From CAYUQT01 sp964596165 (lineage in GTDB: Bacteria > Planctomycetota > Phycisphaerae > UBA1845 > JAFGLZ01), in assembly GCA_964596165.1 (NCBI GenBank), contig CAZQTW010000008.1, forward strand, positions 67,363-131,362: 64,000 nt of DNA, in the 5' to 3' direction. Below, in pieces: positions 53,879 through 63,734 of this stretch; within the stretch, counting starts at the first letter, position 1, and the number at the start of each line of letters is the position of its first letter. Made by a program: the position numbers and the translations under genes. The notes under the pieces are model-generated. The model saw nothing but the letters and a program-made list of their open reading frames with translations, was not told the origin of the DNA and searched no databases.

Positions 53879-56800
53879 ATGCCAAAACGATGTGCCGGTC
53901 TTCTGACCGTAGCGGTGTGTTCGTGCACGAGTTTGGTAGCAGGTGTCCCCAGACAACTCGGCGACCTCAGCGGCCCCTGGCTCCTTCTTGTTGATGACCA
54001 CCTCGTGGCCGAGAAGACGAATGTCACACGGACGTACCACCCATTCGAAAAGCATCCCGGCAACCCGGTTCTCAAGGCCGACAGGCCATGGGAGGGAACC
54101 GTCCCCTATGTCTACGGCACCGTACTGCCCGGCGACGACGGCAAGGGATATCGGATGTGGTATCACGCCTACAGCGACGGCGAGTACCGGAACCTCTACG
54201 CCACCAGCGCCGACGGGCTTCGCTGGGACAAGCCGGAACTCGGGCTGGTCGACTACAAGGGCTCGAAGAAGAACAACATCCTCTTTCGCCGGACCAAAGA
54301 AGACCACAACCCTCAGGTCATCCACACGCCATGGGAAACCGATCCGCAGCGTCGCTACAAGCTGATCAACTACGACTATGGCCGCATGCCGCCCAAACAC
54401 ATGGTCAGCGGCTACTGGGGCGCCTGTTCGCCCGACGGCATTCACTGGACGGACGTTCGCCGGAACCCCATCCTGCCCGATCCGAGCGACGTCGGCAATT
54501 TCGCCTGGGATTCGCACACGAAGCGGTACTTCGGCTACCCGAAGATGTTCACGGACGTCCGAGGCTACCGTCGGCGATGCGTGGGATTCTCGGAGACGCC
54601 CAACTTCGAATCCTGGCCGGCGTCCATCGCGGTGATCGTTCCCGACCCGTACGACGACCGTTGGGTCAAGGGCGACAACCAGCATACGGATTTCTACGGC
54701 CTCTGCGCATTCGCCTATGAGTCGATGTACATCGGCTTCCTCTGGATCTTTCAGATCACCGACGGCAAGAACGACGGGCCGATCTTCGTCGAGCTGGTGA
54801 GCAGTCATGACGGTGTGAACTGGATCCGTCAGGAAGCGCCACGAACACCGATTCTCGGCCTCGGCGACCGAGACGCCTGGGACCGCGGGATGATCTTCAC
54901 GACTAATCACCCGCTCGTAGAGGGTGACAAGATCAAACTTTTCTACGGCGGCTTCGACATTACGCACGGACCCGACGGTGGCCACGCGGGAGTGGGACTG
55001 GCCACACTCCGTAAGGACGGATTCGCCTCTCTCGACGCCGGCGACACTGTGGGCACCATCACCACGAAAAAGCTCACGGGCATTCAGGGCCCGCTCCATG
55101 TCAACTACAAGGCGAACGGCGGTTGGCTGAAGGTTGAGGTCATCGATGAGGCCGGCAAGCTGATTCCAGGCTATGGCCGCGACGAGTGCGATGCGCTTCA
55201 GTCCGACAGCGTGGACCAGATCGTGACCTGGAAGGGCTCCAACCGTCTGCCGGACGTCCAGGGACCCATCCAACTCCGCTTCGTCCTTCAGAAGGCCTCG
55301 CTCTACTCGTTCGCCGTGGGAGAGGGCGTCCAGGTGCTGATGCCGGACACGGGGATTCTGTACACCTTTGAAGGCGATCGAGGAAGCGATGTCGTTGACA
55401 GACTGCTGACCGACGGCGCACAGAACGGTCGGCTCCGCAACAAGGTTACCATCGCCAACGACAAGGCAAACGCCGCCTTCGGGGTCTCGTCGGCCACGAT
55501 CTCGGATCGAGCGGGTCATCACACGATCGAACTGCCGGGGACCACCAATTTGGGTACCGACTTCACCCTGTCCGTGATGGCCAAGAGCAAGAACACAGGC
55601 TTCACGCGGTTATTCAGCAACTACCGCGGCGGCGGGCCGGCGCTGAAGACAGAGCTGATCTTCGATTTCGACCCGAGCGGCAAGGAGATCGCCGGTCTGC
55701 GGGCGGCGGTAAACGGCGAAGAGGTTCAGTCGGAGTCGCTGAAGCCCGTTACCGACGGCAAGTACCACCACTTCGCCATGACCTACGCCGGCGGGGACGT
55801 GAAGCTCTACTACGATGGCCGGGAAGTCGGCACCGGTCAGGTAAGGCCCGGGCCGGTTCTTCTGGCCGACGACCTACGATTCGGCGAAGACCTGACCAAA
55901 GGGGCAAACGAGCAGTTCGAGGGGTCGATCGATGACATCCTGATCCTGCGGCGGGCGCTGAGCGCAACCGAGATTGAGACGTTGGCATCCCAGGGCGCCG
56001 CGGCCTTTTTGGCAGGTGTTCCACCCGTGTCGCGACCGGTCCGTCCGGCTCGCCCCGCCTCATTCACCATGGCGGTTGCGCCCACGGTGTTGGACATCGG
56101 CTCCCGCCTCGAGCTGTTCGTCGACTCGTATCTCATCGACAAGCTGGAAGGGGCCGGCTTGATGCTGCATCATCCCCAACCGGCTGAGATCGCGATCACG
56201 TTCGACAAGCCCTGGGAAGGCGCCCACGCCGGCTATTGCACCGTCCTCAAGGACGGCGACATCTACCGACTCTACTACCGTGGCCTGCCCGGCACTGGCG
56301 ATGTCGACGGCACCGACGCCGAGACGACGTGCTGCGCCGAAAGCAAGGACGGCATCCGTTGGACGAAGCCCAACCTCGGCCTGTACACCGTGAACGGGAC
56401 GAACCAGAACAACGTCGTGCTGGCCGGCATGAAGCCCTGTTCGCACAACTTCAGTCCGTTCATCGACACACGGCCGGGCGTGCCTCCGGATGAGAAATAC
56501 AAGGGTTTGGGCGGTCTGGCCCCTGGCGGTCTGTTCGCCTTCGCCTCGGCCGACGGCCTTCGCTGGAAGAGACTTCAAGACAAACCCGTCATTACCACGG
56601 GGGCGTTCGATTCGCAGAACGTGCCATTCTGGTCCGAGGCCGAGAATTGCTACGTGTGCTACTTCCGCACGTGGATCAACAACTGTCGATGGGTCAGCCG
56701 CGCAACCTCCAAGGATTTTGTCCGATGGACCCACCAAGTCGCGATGGATTTCGGCGACGCACCGCCCGAGCACCTGTATACGAACCAGACGAATCCCTAT

Positions 56801-57457
56801 TTCAGGGCGCCGCACATCTACATCGGAACCGCCGCCCGCTTCATGGAGGGTCGACGTGTCCTTAGCGGCGAACAGTTGAAGGCGATCGGCGTCGACACCA
56901 GGAGCTGGCTCAAGGACGACTGCTCCGAGGTCGTACTGCTGAGCAGCCGAGGCGGCAAGCACTACGATCGTACGTTTATGGAGGCCTTTGTCCGTCCGGG
57001 ATTGGGCGACACCAACTGGGTCTCGCGAACGAACTACCCCGCCTTGGGAATCGTCCAGACGGGTCCGGCCGAAATGTCGATGTACGTCCAGCGCGACAAC
57101 GGCCAGCCGACGCATCACCTCCGGCGCTATACCATGCGAATCGACGGCTTCGCCTCGGTCAACGCCCCGTATCGGGGCGGCGAGATGCTGACCAAGCAAC
57201 TGACGTTCGCCGGCAACGAACTGATCCTCAACTACTCCACGTCGGCGGCAGGGGGGATTCGGGTGGAAATCCAGGACCAGGACGGCAAACCGATTCCCGC
57301 CTACTCGCTGGCTGAATCCTTGGAGATCGTCGGCGATCAGATCGAGCGAAAGGTCGCCTGGAAGGGAGGCTCGAACGTCGGCAAACTGGCCGGCAAGCCG
57401 ATCCGACTGCGCTTCGCGATGAAGGACGCGGACCTATACTCGATCCGATTCAGATGA
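53879..57457 (+). CDS. Secreted protein: propeller - LamG - propeller
   Basis: A 1192-residue protein. Start 53879 has GGAGGT nine bases upstream and gives a signal peptide (MPKRCAGLLTVAVCSCTSLVAG). Residues about 25-490 and 770-1192 are two copies of a GH32/GH43-like five-bladed propeller: both start with a LLLVDDHLV/LFVDSYLID motif, contain DGLRWDKPELGL/DGIRWTKPNLGL and KRYFGYPKMF/ENCYVCYFRT, and end with a sandwich (GWLKVEVIDEAGKLIPGYG and GIRVEIQDQDGKPIPAYS). A LamG/concanavalin domain (about 540-735, FTLSVMAKSKNTGFTRLFSN, then DGKYHHFAMTYAGGDVKLYYDGREVG) lies between. Probably a polysaccharide-active or binding protein; the active site was not identified. Confidence 0.75.
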   Translation: MPKRCAGLLTVAVCSCTSLVAGVPRQLGDLSGPWLLLVDDHLVAEKTNVTRTYHPFEKHPGNPVLKADRPWEGTVPYVYGTVLPGDDGKGYRMWYHAYSDGEYRNLYATSADGLRWDKPELGLVDYKGSKKNNILFRRTKEDHNPQVIHTPWETDPQRRYKLINYDYGRMPPKHMVSGYWGACSPDGIHWTDVRRNPILPDPSDVGNFAWDSHTKRYFGYPKMFTDVRGYRRRCVGFSETPNFESWPASIAVIVPDPYDDRWVKGDNQHTDFYGLCAFAYESMYIGFLWIFQITDGKNDGPIFVELVSSHDGVNWIRQEAPRTPILGLGDRDAWDRGMIFTTNHPLVEGDKIKLFYGGFDITHGPDGGHAGVGLATLRKDGFASLDAGDTVGTITTKKLTGIQGPLHVNYKANGGWLKVEVIDEAGKLIPGYGRDECDALQSDSVDQIVTWKGSNRLPDVQGPIQLRFVLQKASLYSFAVGEGVQVLMPDTGILYTFEGDRGSDVVDRLLTDGAQNGRLRNKVTIANDKANAAFGVSSATISDRAGHHTIELPGTTNLGTDFTLSVMAKSKNTGFTRLFSNYRGGGPALKTELIFDFDPSGKEIAGLRAAVNGEEVQSESLKPVTDGKYHHFAMTYAGGDVKLYYDGREVGTGQVRPGPVLLADDLRFGEDLTKGANEQFEGSIDDILILRRALSATEIETLASQGAAAFLAGVPPVSRPVRPARPASFTMAVAPTVLDIGSRLELFVDSYLIDKLEGAGLMLHHPQPAEIAITFDKPWEGAHAGYCTVLKDGDIYRLYYRGLPGTGDVDGTDAETTCCAESKDGIRWTKPNLGLYTVNGTNQNNVVLAGMKPCSHNFSPFIDTRPGVPPDEKYKGLGGLAPGGLFAFASADGLRWKRLQDKPVITTGAFDSQNVPFWSEAENCYVCYFRTWINNCRWVSRATSKDFVRWTHQVAMDFGDAPPEHLYTNQTNPYFRAPHIYIGTAARFMEGRRVLSGEQLKAIGVDTRSWLKDDCSEVVLLSSRGGKHYDRTFMEAFVRPGLGDTNWVSRTNYPALGIVQTGPAEMSMYVQRDNGQPTHHLRRYTMRIDGFASVNAPYRGGEMLTKQLTFAGNELILNYSTSAAGGIRVEIQDQDGKPIPAYSLAESLEIVGDQIERKVAWKGGSNVGKLAGKPIRLRFAMKDADLYSIRFR

Positions 57458-57958
57458 ACCTCACAAGTCACTGACATCGCTATCGTCCCTGACGTGGTGA
57501 ATCTCAGAAGAACATCGAGATTGCCTGGAACAGCGTTCGTCGGTTGAATGAACTCTGCGACAGAGTGGGCGGCTGGCGGTCCAACTCGGCCGGTCGCTTC
57601 TTGCGCCAAGGCCTCATCGCAGAGAGGGCAGCTGTCGAGGCCTCCTACCGCCGCTTTGTCCGGGCCTTGGACGACGCCCGCAACGGGCCGTGCCGTCCGA
57701 CACCGGGGAAAACCGAGCCACGAGTGCCGGACCCGACGCTTGACCACTTGCGAGAACGCTTACTTTCGAATGGAATCCCATGGCCATAGGCATGGGGTTG
57801 CCTCCGACATCAATGTCCGGGGCGTGCTCGAGCTGTCCCTCCCGACGAAGACGCGGATCGATGCGGAATTCCCTGCTGACGCCCGGCGGTTCATGCGGTA
57901 ATCTGACCGCTCCACAAGCAGTCTGAGGATTACCCAGGCGGAAGGGAGTCGTCGCCAG
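57458..57958. other. Gene-free stretch
   Basis: About 500 bases between the propeller protein and the helicase. An 81-codon TTG frame at 57544-57789 has an Arg-rich product without any family likeness and I do not call it. No clear promoter, terminator or repeat was found. Confidence 0.4.
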
Positions 57959-60900
57959 ATGATCGTTCTGCACGCCGGAGTCCGCGACGGCCAATTGTCT
58001 CTTTGGGGTGAATCGACGTCGGGGTCCGACACGTCGCGTCGGCCCGGGCGGCGGAAGGCGATCCAGGCTGTTGCCGCCGAAAGACACCCCTTTGAAGCCG
58101 GCTTCGATTCGTTGTCGGCCGCACTGTCTGAGGCGGGAATCGGAGCGGTCCCGATCAAGAAGGAGGCGCGACCTGTCGTTGTCTGGCTGCCTTCGGCGGA
58201 CGGCAAGCCGGTCGCATCGAGCCCGCTGATCGCCGAGCCTCCGCCGCCCGAAGTCGGCACGCCGCTGACGCCTTGGCAGGTGACCGCGTTGCCTCTGTCG
58301 ATGGAGCGGGCCGTCAGGCTTCTGTGCGCATGCTCGGGCAAAGACGTCCTGGCCCCCGGCGTGATCGTCGGGGCTGATCTGGCGTTCTGGACGACGGCCA
58401 TGCGGTTTGGAGGGGGCTTGGTCGCCCGCCAGAGGTTTGCCCCAGGGATCATCGAATCGGACGGTGTCTACCGGGCCCGATGGGAGCCCGTCTTGGCCGG
58501 CGAGGACAAGGACCGCATGGCGAAGCTGGCCATGACGATGCCGCCGGCCGCGCGGGCCCTGAGCCATGATGCTGCCTCGCCGCCCCAAACGAACGGGCAC
58601 GCCGTTCTGTCCGCCTTCATCGATGAAGCGGTCGATCATCTGGTCCGAGCATCCGGTTCTTCCTCGGCCGAGACCGCTTCACCGCGGCGCGGTCGTAAGG
58701 GCAGGGGACCGACATTCGACAGCGTTCACGATCAGTGGCTGTACGCCCTTCGATCGCTCGACGGACGGATGGAAGGAGCCGCGGACGAGCTGGCCCGCTT
58801 TTCCGTTCAGGTCCGCGAATGGCGGCACCCGCTTTCCATGACGACCCGGTCGCCGTTCCGGCTGTGCTTCCGGCTGGAGGAGCCTCCCACCACGGAAATG
58901 GACGACGGCGGCGGAGTCAGGCCGGATAATGACGGCTGGCAGGTCCGCTATCTGCTCCAAGCCGCCGACGATCCAAGCCTGCTGATCCCGGCGGAAGAGG
59001 CGACCCGAAAGTCCGGGCCCCATCGGGCAATCCTTCATCGAGACGGATTCAATGCGACGGAGTATCTCTTGCTGTCGCTGGGTCGGGTCTCCGGCCTGTG
59101 CCCACGGATCGAGAAGAGCCTGAAGTCGAAGACCCCCGGCGGATACGCCACGGACGCGACGGGGGCGTATGAGTTTTTAACCGAAAAGGCGTTTATGCTC
59201 GAGCAGGCGGGATTCGGCGTCCTGCTGCCCGCGTGGTGGACCCGCAAGGGAACCAAACTCCGCCTGACGGCTCGGGCCAACGTCAACACCCCCAAGCTTC
59301 AAGATTCGTCCGGCCTCTCGCTCGACACCGTGGTGCAATTCAACTGGGAGGTTGCCCTGGGCGATGAGAAACTCTCGCGGGAAGAACTGGAGGTTCTGGC
59401 GCGACTCAAGGCGCCATTGGTTCAGGTCCGCGGCCAGTGGGTGCAGATGAACGCCGACGAGATCCGGGCGGCGCTGGACTTCTGGACGAAGAAGGCCGAA
59501 GGCGAGGCGACCGTCCGCCAGATCGTCGGCATGTCGCTGGGTAATGCGCCGGTCGGCGGGCCGGTTGCCTTCGAGGGCGTTCGCGCAACCGGCTGGGTGG
59601 CCGACGTGCTGGCCCAACTCGACGGGCAAAGTCCCCTTGAGGAACTCGACCCTCCCGCCGCGTTCCAGGGCACGCTTCGGACGTACCAGATTCGCGGCTA
59701 CTCCTGGCTGTCGTTTCTACGCCGATGGGGTCTCGGCGCCTGCTTGGCCGACGACATGGGGCTGGGCAAAACGATACAGACGCTTGCCCTGATTCAGCGG
59801 GACTGGCATGCGAACGGCAAACGCCCCGTCCTGCTCATCTGCCCGACCTCCGTGGTTGGGAACTGGCAGAAAGAGGCTTCCCGCTTCACGCCCGAACTGC
59901 CCGTCATGGTACACCACGGCCTCTCACGCAGCCGGGGCGGGGCGTTCAGGCAGGAGGCCGGCAGGCAGGCGATCGTCGTCTCAAGCTACGCTCTGTTGCA
60001 CCGAGACTTCGAGATTCTTCGAGACGTCCCGTGGTCCGGCGTCATCCTCGACGAAGCCCAAAACATCAAGAATCCTGAGACGAAGCAGGCCAGGGCCGCC
60101 CGCGCCCTCCCGGCCGACTACCGCATCGCGCTCACCGGCACACCGGTGGAAAACAATGTGGGCGACCTGTGGTCGATCATGGAGTTTCTGAACCCCGGTC
60201 TGCTCGGGACGCAGGCGGAGTTCAAGCGGTCGTTCTTCGTCCCGATTCAGGCCAACCGCGACCCGGAGGCGGCGACCCGGCTGAAGCGGCTGACGGGACC
60301 GTTCATCCTGCGACGATTCAAAACCGACAAGTCGGTCATCGCCGACCTGCCCGACAAGATGGAGATGAAGGTCTTCTGCACGCTGACCCGCGAGCAGGCG
60401 TCGCTCTATGCCGCAGTGGTCAAGGAGGCTGAAAAGTCGCTGGACGAGACATCAGGTATTCAGCGCAAGGGCGTCGTCCTGGCGACGCTGTCCAAGCTCA
60501 AGCAGGTGTGCAACCACCCGGCGCAGTTCCTGGGCGACAACTCGGCCATCGCCGGCCGGTCGGGCAAGCTGGCGCGCCTCACGGAAATGCTGGCGGAGAT
60601 TCTGGAGGTCGGCGATCGGGCATTGGTATTCTCGCAGTTCGCGGAGATGGGCGAAATCCTCCGATGTCACCTTCAGGACACCTTCGGGAGAGAGGTGCCG
60701 TTCCTGCACGGCGCGGTGGCCAAGAAGCAGCGGGACCGTATGGTCGAGCGTTTCCAAGCGGACGGCGAAGGACCGAGGATATTCCTCCTGTCGCTGAAGG
60801 CCGGCGGCACGGGCCTGAACCTGACCCGCGCCAACCACGTCTTCCACTTCGACCGCTGGTGGAATCCGGCCGTCGAAAACCAGGCGACCGACCGCGCCTT

Positions 60901-61102
60901 CCGGATCGGCCAGACGCGTAACGTCCAGGTCCATAAGTTCCTCTGCGTCGGGACGCTGGAGGAGCGGATCGACGAGATGATCGAACGAAAGAAAGAAGTG
61001 GCCGAGCAGGTGGTCGGGACCGGCGAGTCCTGGCTGACCGAGCTGTCGACGACTGAGCTCAAGAAGCTGTTCGCCCTTCGTGAAGAGGCAGTAAGAGAGT
61101 AG
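57959..61102 (+). CDS. SNF2-family DEAD/DEAH helicase
   Basis: A 1047-residue ATP-dependent DNA translocase. The N-terminal half (about 20-520) is the SNF2-associated DUF3670-type region (FVLPAWWT-like GVLLPAWWTRKGTKLRLTARAN). The ATPase core begins at about 560: LRTYQIRGYSWLSFLRRWGLGACLADDMGLGKTIQTLALI (Walker A about residue 600), VILDEAQNIKNPETKQ, ALTGTPVENNVGDLWSIMEF; the helicase C domain has VFSQFAEMGEILR, FLLSLKAGGTGLNLTRANHVFHFDRWWNPAVENQATDRAFRIGQ. Full-length and intact. The SWIM gene starts 4 bases later and such pairs are common; together they may work in DNA repair or remodelling. Confidence 0.92.
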   Translation: MIVLHAGVRDGQLSLWGESTSGSDTSRRPGRRKAIQAVAAERHPFEAGFDSLSAALSEAGIGAVPIKKEARPVVVWLPSADGKPVASSPLIAEPPPPEVGTPLTPWQVTALPLSMERAVRLLCACSGKDVLAPGVIVGADLAFWTTAMRFGGGLVARQRFAPGIIESDGVYRARWEPVLAGEDKDRMAKLAMTMPPAARALSHDAASPPQTNGHAVLSAFIDEAVDHLVRASGSSSAETASPRRGRKGRGPTFDSVHDQWLYALRSLDGRMEGAADELARFSVQVREWRHPLSMTTRSPFRLCFRLEEPPTTEMDDGGGVRPDNDGWQVRYLLQAADDPSLLIPAEEATRKSGPHRAILHRDGFNATEYLLLSLGRVSGLCPRIEKSLKSKTPGGYATDATGAYEFLTEKAFMLEQAGFGVLLPAWWTRKGTKLRLTARANVNTPKLQDSSGLSLDTVVQFNWEVALGDEKLSREELEVLARLKAPLVQVRGQWVQMNADEIRAALDFWTKKAEGEATVRQIVGMSLGNAPVGGPVAFEGVRATGWVADVLAQLDGQSPLEELDPPAAFQGTLRTYQIRGYSWLSFLRRWGLGACLADDMGLGKTIQTLALIQRDWHANGKRPVLLICPTSVVGNWQKEASRFTPELPVMVHHGLSRSRGGAFRQEAGRQAIVVSSYALLHRDFEILRDVPWSGVILDEAQNIKNPETKQARAARALPADYRIALTGTPVENNVGDLWSIMEFLNPGLLGTQAEFKRSFFVPIQANRDPEAATRLKRLTGPFILRRFKTDKSVIADLPDKMEMKVFCTLTREQASLYAAVVKEAEKSLDETSGIQRKGVVLATLSKLKQVCNHPAQFLGDNSAIAGRSGKLARLTEMLAEILEVGDRALVFSQFAEMGEILRCHLQDTFGREVPFLHGAVAKKQRDRMVERFQADGEGPRIFLLSLKAGGTGLNLTRANHVFHFDRWWNPAVENQATDRAFRIGQTRNVQVHKFLCVGTLEERIDEMIERKKEVAEQVVGTGESWLTELSTTELKKLFALREEAVRE

Positions 61103-61106
61103 AACC

Positions 61107-62021
61107 ATGTCATGGCGACGCTACCGGGACTTCAGCTACAGGGATTACTGGCCTCGATCGCAACGACGACAGGCCAAGGGCGGGATCAAGGCCCAGTCTA
61201 GGAGCGGCGGCTTCGGGAAGAACTGGTGGGCCCAACGTTGGATCGCCGTCCTAGAAGGTTTCCAGATCGGCGCCCGGCTCGGCCGTGGCCGGTCGTATGC
61301 CCGCAGCGGACAGGTCCTGTCGATCGACATCGAAGAGGGCCGCGTAACGGCCATGGTGCAAGGCTCCCGGCCAAAGCCCTATGACGTGACGATCGAAGTC
61401 AAGACGCTGAATCAGTCCGCGTGGAACGTACTGGCCAAGGCGCTGTCGAGGCAGGCGGTCTTTGCGGCCAAACTGCTGGCGGGCGAGATGCCCCAGGACA
61501 TTGAGTCGACGTTCCAGAAGGCGGGTTTGTCGCTGTTCCCGGAGAAGCTGAAAGACCTTAAGACGGATTGCTCCTGTCCGGACTGGTCCAACCCGTGCAA
61601 GCACATCGCGGCGGTGTACTACCTGCTGGGCGAGGAGTTCGACCGTGATCCGTTCCTGATCTTCAAGCTGCGCGGAATGAACCGCCAGGAGTTCATCGGG
61701 CTCCTGGGTGCATCGGGTGGCTCAGTGGTCGCGAAGGCTTGTGGCGAGCAGTCCGGCGTCGAGCCTCCCGCCGAGACACCCGCCACCGAAACCCTGCCGC
61801 CGGAACCGGGCCGCTTCTGGAAGATCGGGCCCTTGCCGGATGACTTTTGCGGCGAGGTGAGCGTCCCACCCGTGTCAGCCGGCTTGGTCAGGCAACTCGG
61901 CAGCTTCCCGTTCTGGCGGGCGCGGGAGCGGTTCATCGAGGCCATGGAGTCCATGTACGAACCAGCCGCACGGCTGGGCATGGATGTCTTCCTTGGCTCC
62001 ACGATGCAGTGGGAGGATTGA
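61107..62021 (+). CDS. SWIM zinc-finger protein
   Basis: A 304-residue protein with a SWIM domain (CxCx-nCxH): KTDCSCPDWSNPCKHIAAVYYLLG at about residues 150-175. The N-terminal half (FGKNWWAQRWIAVLEGFQIGARLGRGRSYARSGQV) is the conserved region seen with SNF2 helicases. SWIM domains bind DNA or proteins. Located 4 bases after the helicase gene and clearly co-transcribed, it is probably its accessory subunit. A Pro/Glu spacer (about 210-235) precedes a C-terminal helical part. Confidence 0.85.
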   Translation: MSWRRYRDFSYRDYWPRSQRRQAKGGIKAQSRSGGFGKNWWAQRWIAVLEGFQIGARLGRGRSYARSGQVLSIDIEEGRVTAMVQGSRPKPYDVTIEVKTLNQSAWNVLAKALSRQAVFAAKLLAGEMPQDIESTFQKAGLSLFPEKLKDLKTDCSCPDWSNPCKHIAAVYYLLGEEFDRDPFLIFKLRGMNRQEFIGLLGASGGSVVAKACGEQSGVEPPAETPATETLPPEPGRFWKIGPLPDDFCGEVSVPPVSAGLVRQLGSFPFWRARERFIEAMESMYEPAARLGMDVFLGSTMQWED

Positions 62022-62309
62022 CGCGGCCAACCGTGTCCGCGTCGGCCGACGTCACCGCTGCAAGGGCCTCCACTCGACGCCGAAGGAGTGGGATGGGCAC
62101 CGCACGAACGAGGTCTCCCAGATCATGGCTCGGCGCGACTGGCCGGCCTCCGCATCCCGATTCCAAGCCGTTTCTGGAGCATCCACACCAGTAGGTCGTT
62201 CTCCAAAGATCAGCAATCCACGGCCCATCGTCCTGCGCCATGGCCTTTTCGGCATGGACAACCAACATGTGGGATCGTAAGTCATTGAAATCGTGCGACT
62301 AACAGCCAA

Positions 62310-62383
62310 CGCGCTCGGTAGGACTCGAACCTACGACCCCCGGTTTAGGAAACCGGTGCTCTATCCAACTGAGCTACGAGCGC
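62310..62383 (-). tRNA. tRNA-Arg (anticodon CCT)
   Basis: On the minus strand the cloverleaf is complete: acceptor stem GCGCTCG/CGAGCGC, D-arm GCTCAGTTGGATAGAGC, anticodon stem CCGGT/ACCGG with loop TTCCTAA (anticodon CCT), variable loop, and T-arm with GGTTCGAGTCC. The 3' CCA is not encoded, so it must be added by nucleotidyltransferase. It reads AGG codons. Confidence 0.95.
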
Positions 62384-63049
62384 ACCGATCAACTAAGGAC
62401 TTATGAACACCACCACCGCCCTTGCTTGTATCGCCAAACGCCTCTGGGGGCGTCCCAAAGTCGCTTGCTAAGTCGCCAATCCATCCTTGGCCAAGAGGGT
62501 CTGGATCTACTGTCCCTGAGCGCTGCGGGCCGGGAAAGATGCCGCATACCGAAGCCCTCTTCCAAACCTGAACCACCCACCGGACGGTACGGCGACCCTG
62601 CCGCGACGAGGACGGCACACGCAAACACGAACGGTTCACCCAGGACGACAAGACCTCCAAGGAAACGCACGATCGCTGGGTTCAATCCCACTATAACGAA
62701 GCAGCACACGCCCGCCAAGTCCTTCCGCGGCAGAGGACTGTTCTTCTCCTGGACGGCCATCATGCTCTGTCGACTGACTCACGAGCAAAAATGCGTGCAT
62801 CAAGACGGCGACATTCGCTGCCCCGGAACGATCCGCCTGCGAACGCACGACCTCATGATGGAGTAGTGCCACAAGAAGCAAGATCCAGCGGGCAAAGGAG
62901 GAGTGGTCCAAACGAAAGGTTCACAACACACCGTTCGCATGACCCATGATCCTGACGGCATTCGAGGGGACGCTGTTCTGGCCGGCAAATGAGAAAGGGT
63001 GCCGGACCGGCCGAAACGATCATACATACCGTCGCAGCGGATGAAGGGG
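62384..63049. other. Gene-free stretch after tRNA-Arg
   Basis: About 660 bases without a recognisable gene. A minus-strand frame at 62401-62763 has a hydrophobic centre but no family likeness or ribosome site. Regions adjoining tRNA genes can be integration sites, but no integrase, direct repeat of the tRNA end, or phage gene was seen. Confidence 0.4.
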
Positions 63050-63236
63050 CCTGATTATTCCGGGGCCCGAAGGGCCTGAACACGAGTAGCCGGGTACGGA
63101 GCGAAGCGCAGTCCCCGGGATGCGTGATGTGCAAACGAGCAAGCCCCGAAGGGGCGCAACAGATACACCGGGCCAAGAGTCCCCGGTTGCCGCTCTATTG
63201 TGCCCCTTCGGGGCCAAAGCGAACCCGCCAATTCCT
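63050..63236. repeat. Composite palindromic repeat
   Basis: Three short perfect hairpins with 3-base loops: GGCCC-gaa-GGGCC (63064-63076), GCCCC-gaa-GGGGC (63143-63155) and GCCCC-ttc-GGGGC (63202-63214). The last two lie in inverted orientation around CCGGG..CCCGG-type sequence, making one larger palindromic element. It ends close to the stop of the 63237-63734 gene. Such CCCCGAAGGGG elements are repeated in planctomycete genomes. Confidence 0.6.
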
Positions 63237-63734
63237 TCACGCACCCGGTGCGGTGAGCCAACCCTCGGCGATCGTGACGCGTTGGCCATTGGCGAACACA
63301 CTCGGCGCGGGGCTCTCACCCAACAGCCGCTGGCTCCCGCCGATGTCGGTGATGTCGTCGCCCCGTACAAGCCCGACACAGCCGAGCCTGGCCGTCTCAC
63401 CGAACCCCCCTGTCCCCAGGGGGGTCTTCAATATGTCGTTGACCGCGTTCGCCTCGCGGACGAGATTGGCATCACCGAAGTTCGTGTTCAGGGTCACGTA
63501 TGCCGCCGCGAGGCCCTTGACGTGGTTGGGGTCGTCGGCCTCGACGATGGCGGTGATGGCGTACGCGATCGGCTGATTGGCCGCTGCCTCAATGAGCGGT
63601 GCGTCAAGATTAGGGTCGTTCGGGTCGGGCGTGACGACGTCGAGTCTCACTTTCGTCTCGACGCCGTATGCGTGGCTCACCATTGCCCCTATGACCGTTG
63701 CCGATACCACCCACGTCAGTTGATTGCGATTCAT
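63237..63734 (-). CDS. Small secreted protein, possibly truncated
   Basis: A 165-residue protein. Start 63734 has AGAGGAACGG upstream and gives a signal peptide (TWVVSATVIGAMVSHAYGVE). The mature part begins VRLDVVTPDPNDPN with Asp/Asn/Pro repeats, then AYAITAIVEADDPNHVKGLAAAYVTLNT. It resembles N-terminal parts of planctomycete secreted proteins of 200-300 residues. The stop lies 23 bases from a palindromic repeat cluster, so the gene may have been shortened by the repeat. No function can be given. Confidence 0.6.
   Translation of the reverse strand: MNRNQLTWVVSATVIGAMVSHAYGVETKVRLDVVTPDPNDPNLDAPLIEAAANQPIAYAITAIVEADDPNHVKGLAAAYVTLNTNFGDANLVREANAVNDILKTPLGTGGFGETARLGCVGLVRGDDITDIGGSQRLLGESPAPSVFANGQRVTIAEGWLTAPGA

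Noticed and set aside
53753..55522. Minus-strand open frame of 589 codons opposite the propeller protein
   Set aside because: Antisense of a gene with clear signal peptide, ribosome site and domains.
57544..57789. TTG-initiated 81-codon frame before the helicase gene
   Set aside because: Weak start, Arg/Pro-rich product without family likeness.
62310..62383. tRNA-Arg as attachment site of a genomic island
   Set aside because: No integrase and no repeat of the tRNA 3' end were found within the window.
62401..62763. Minus-strand frame of 120 codons with a hydrophobic centre
   Set aside because: No ribosome site, no signal-peptide logic and no recognisable family; placed in a gene-free stretch.
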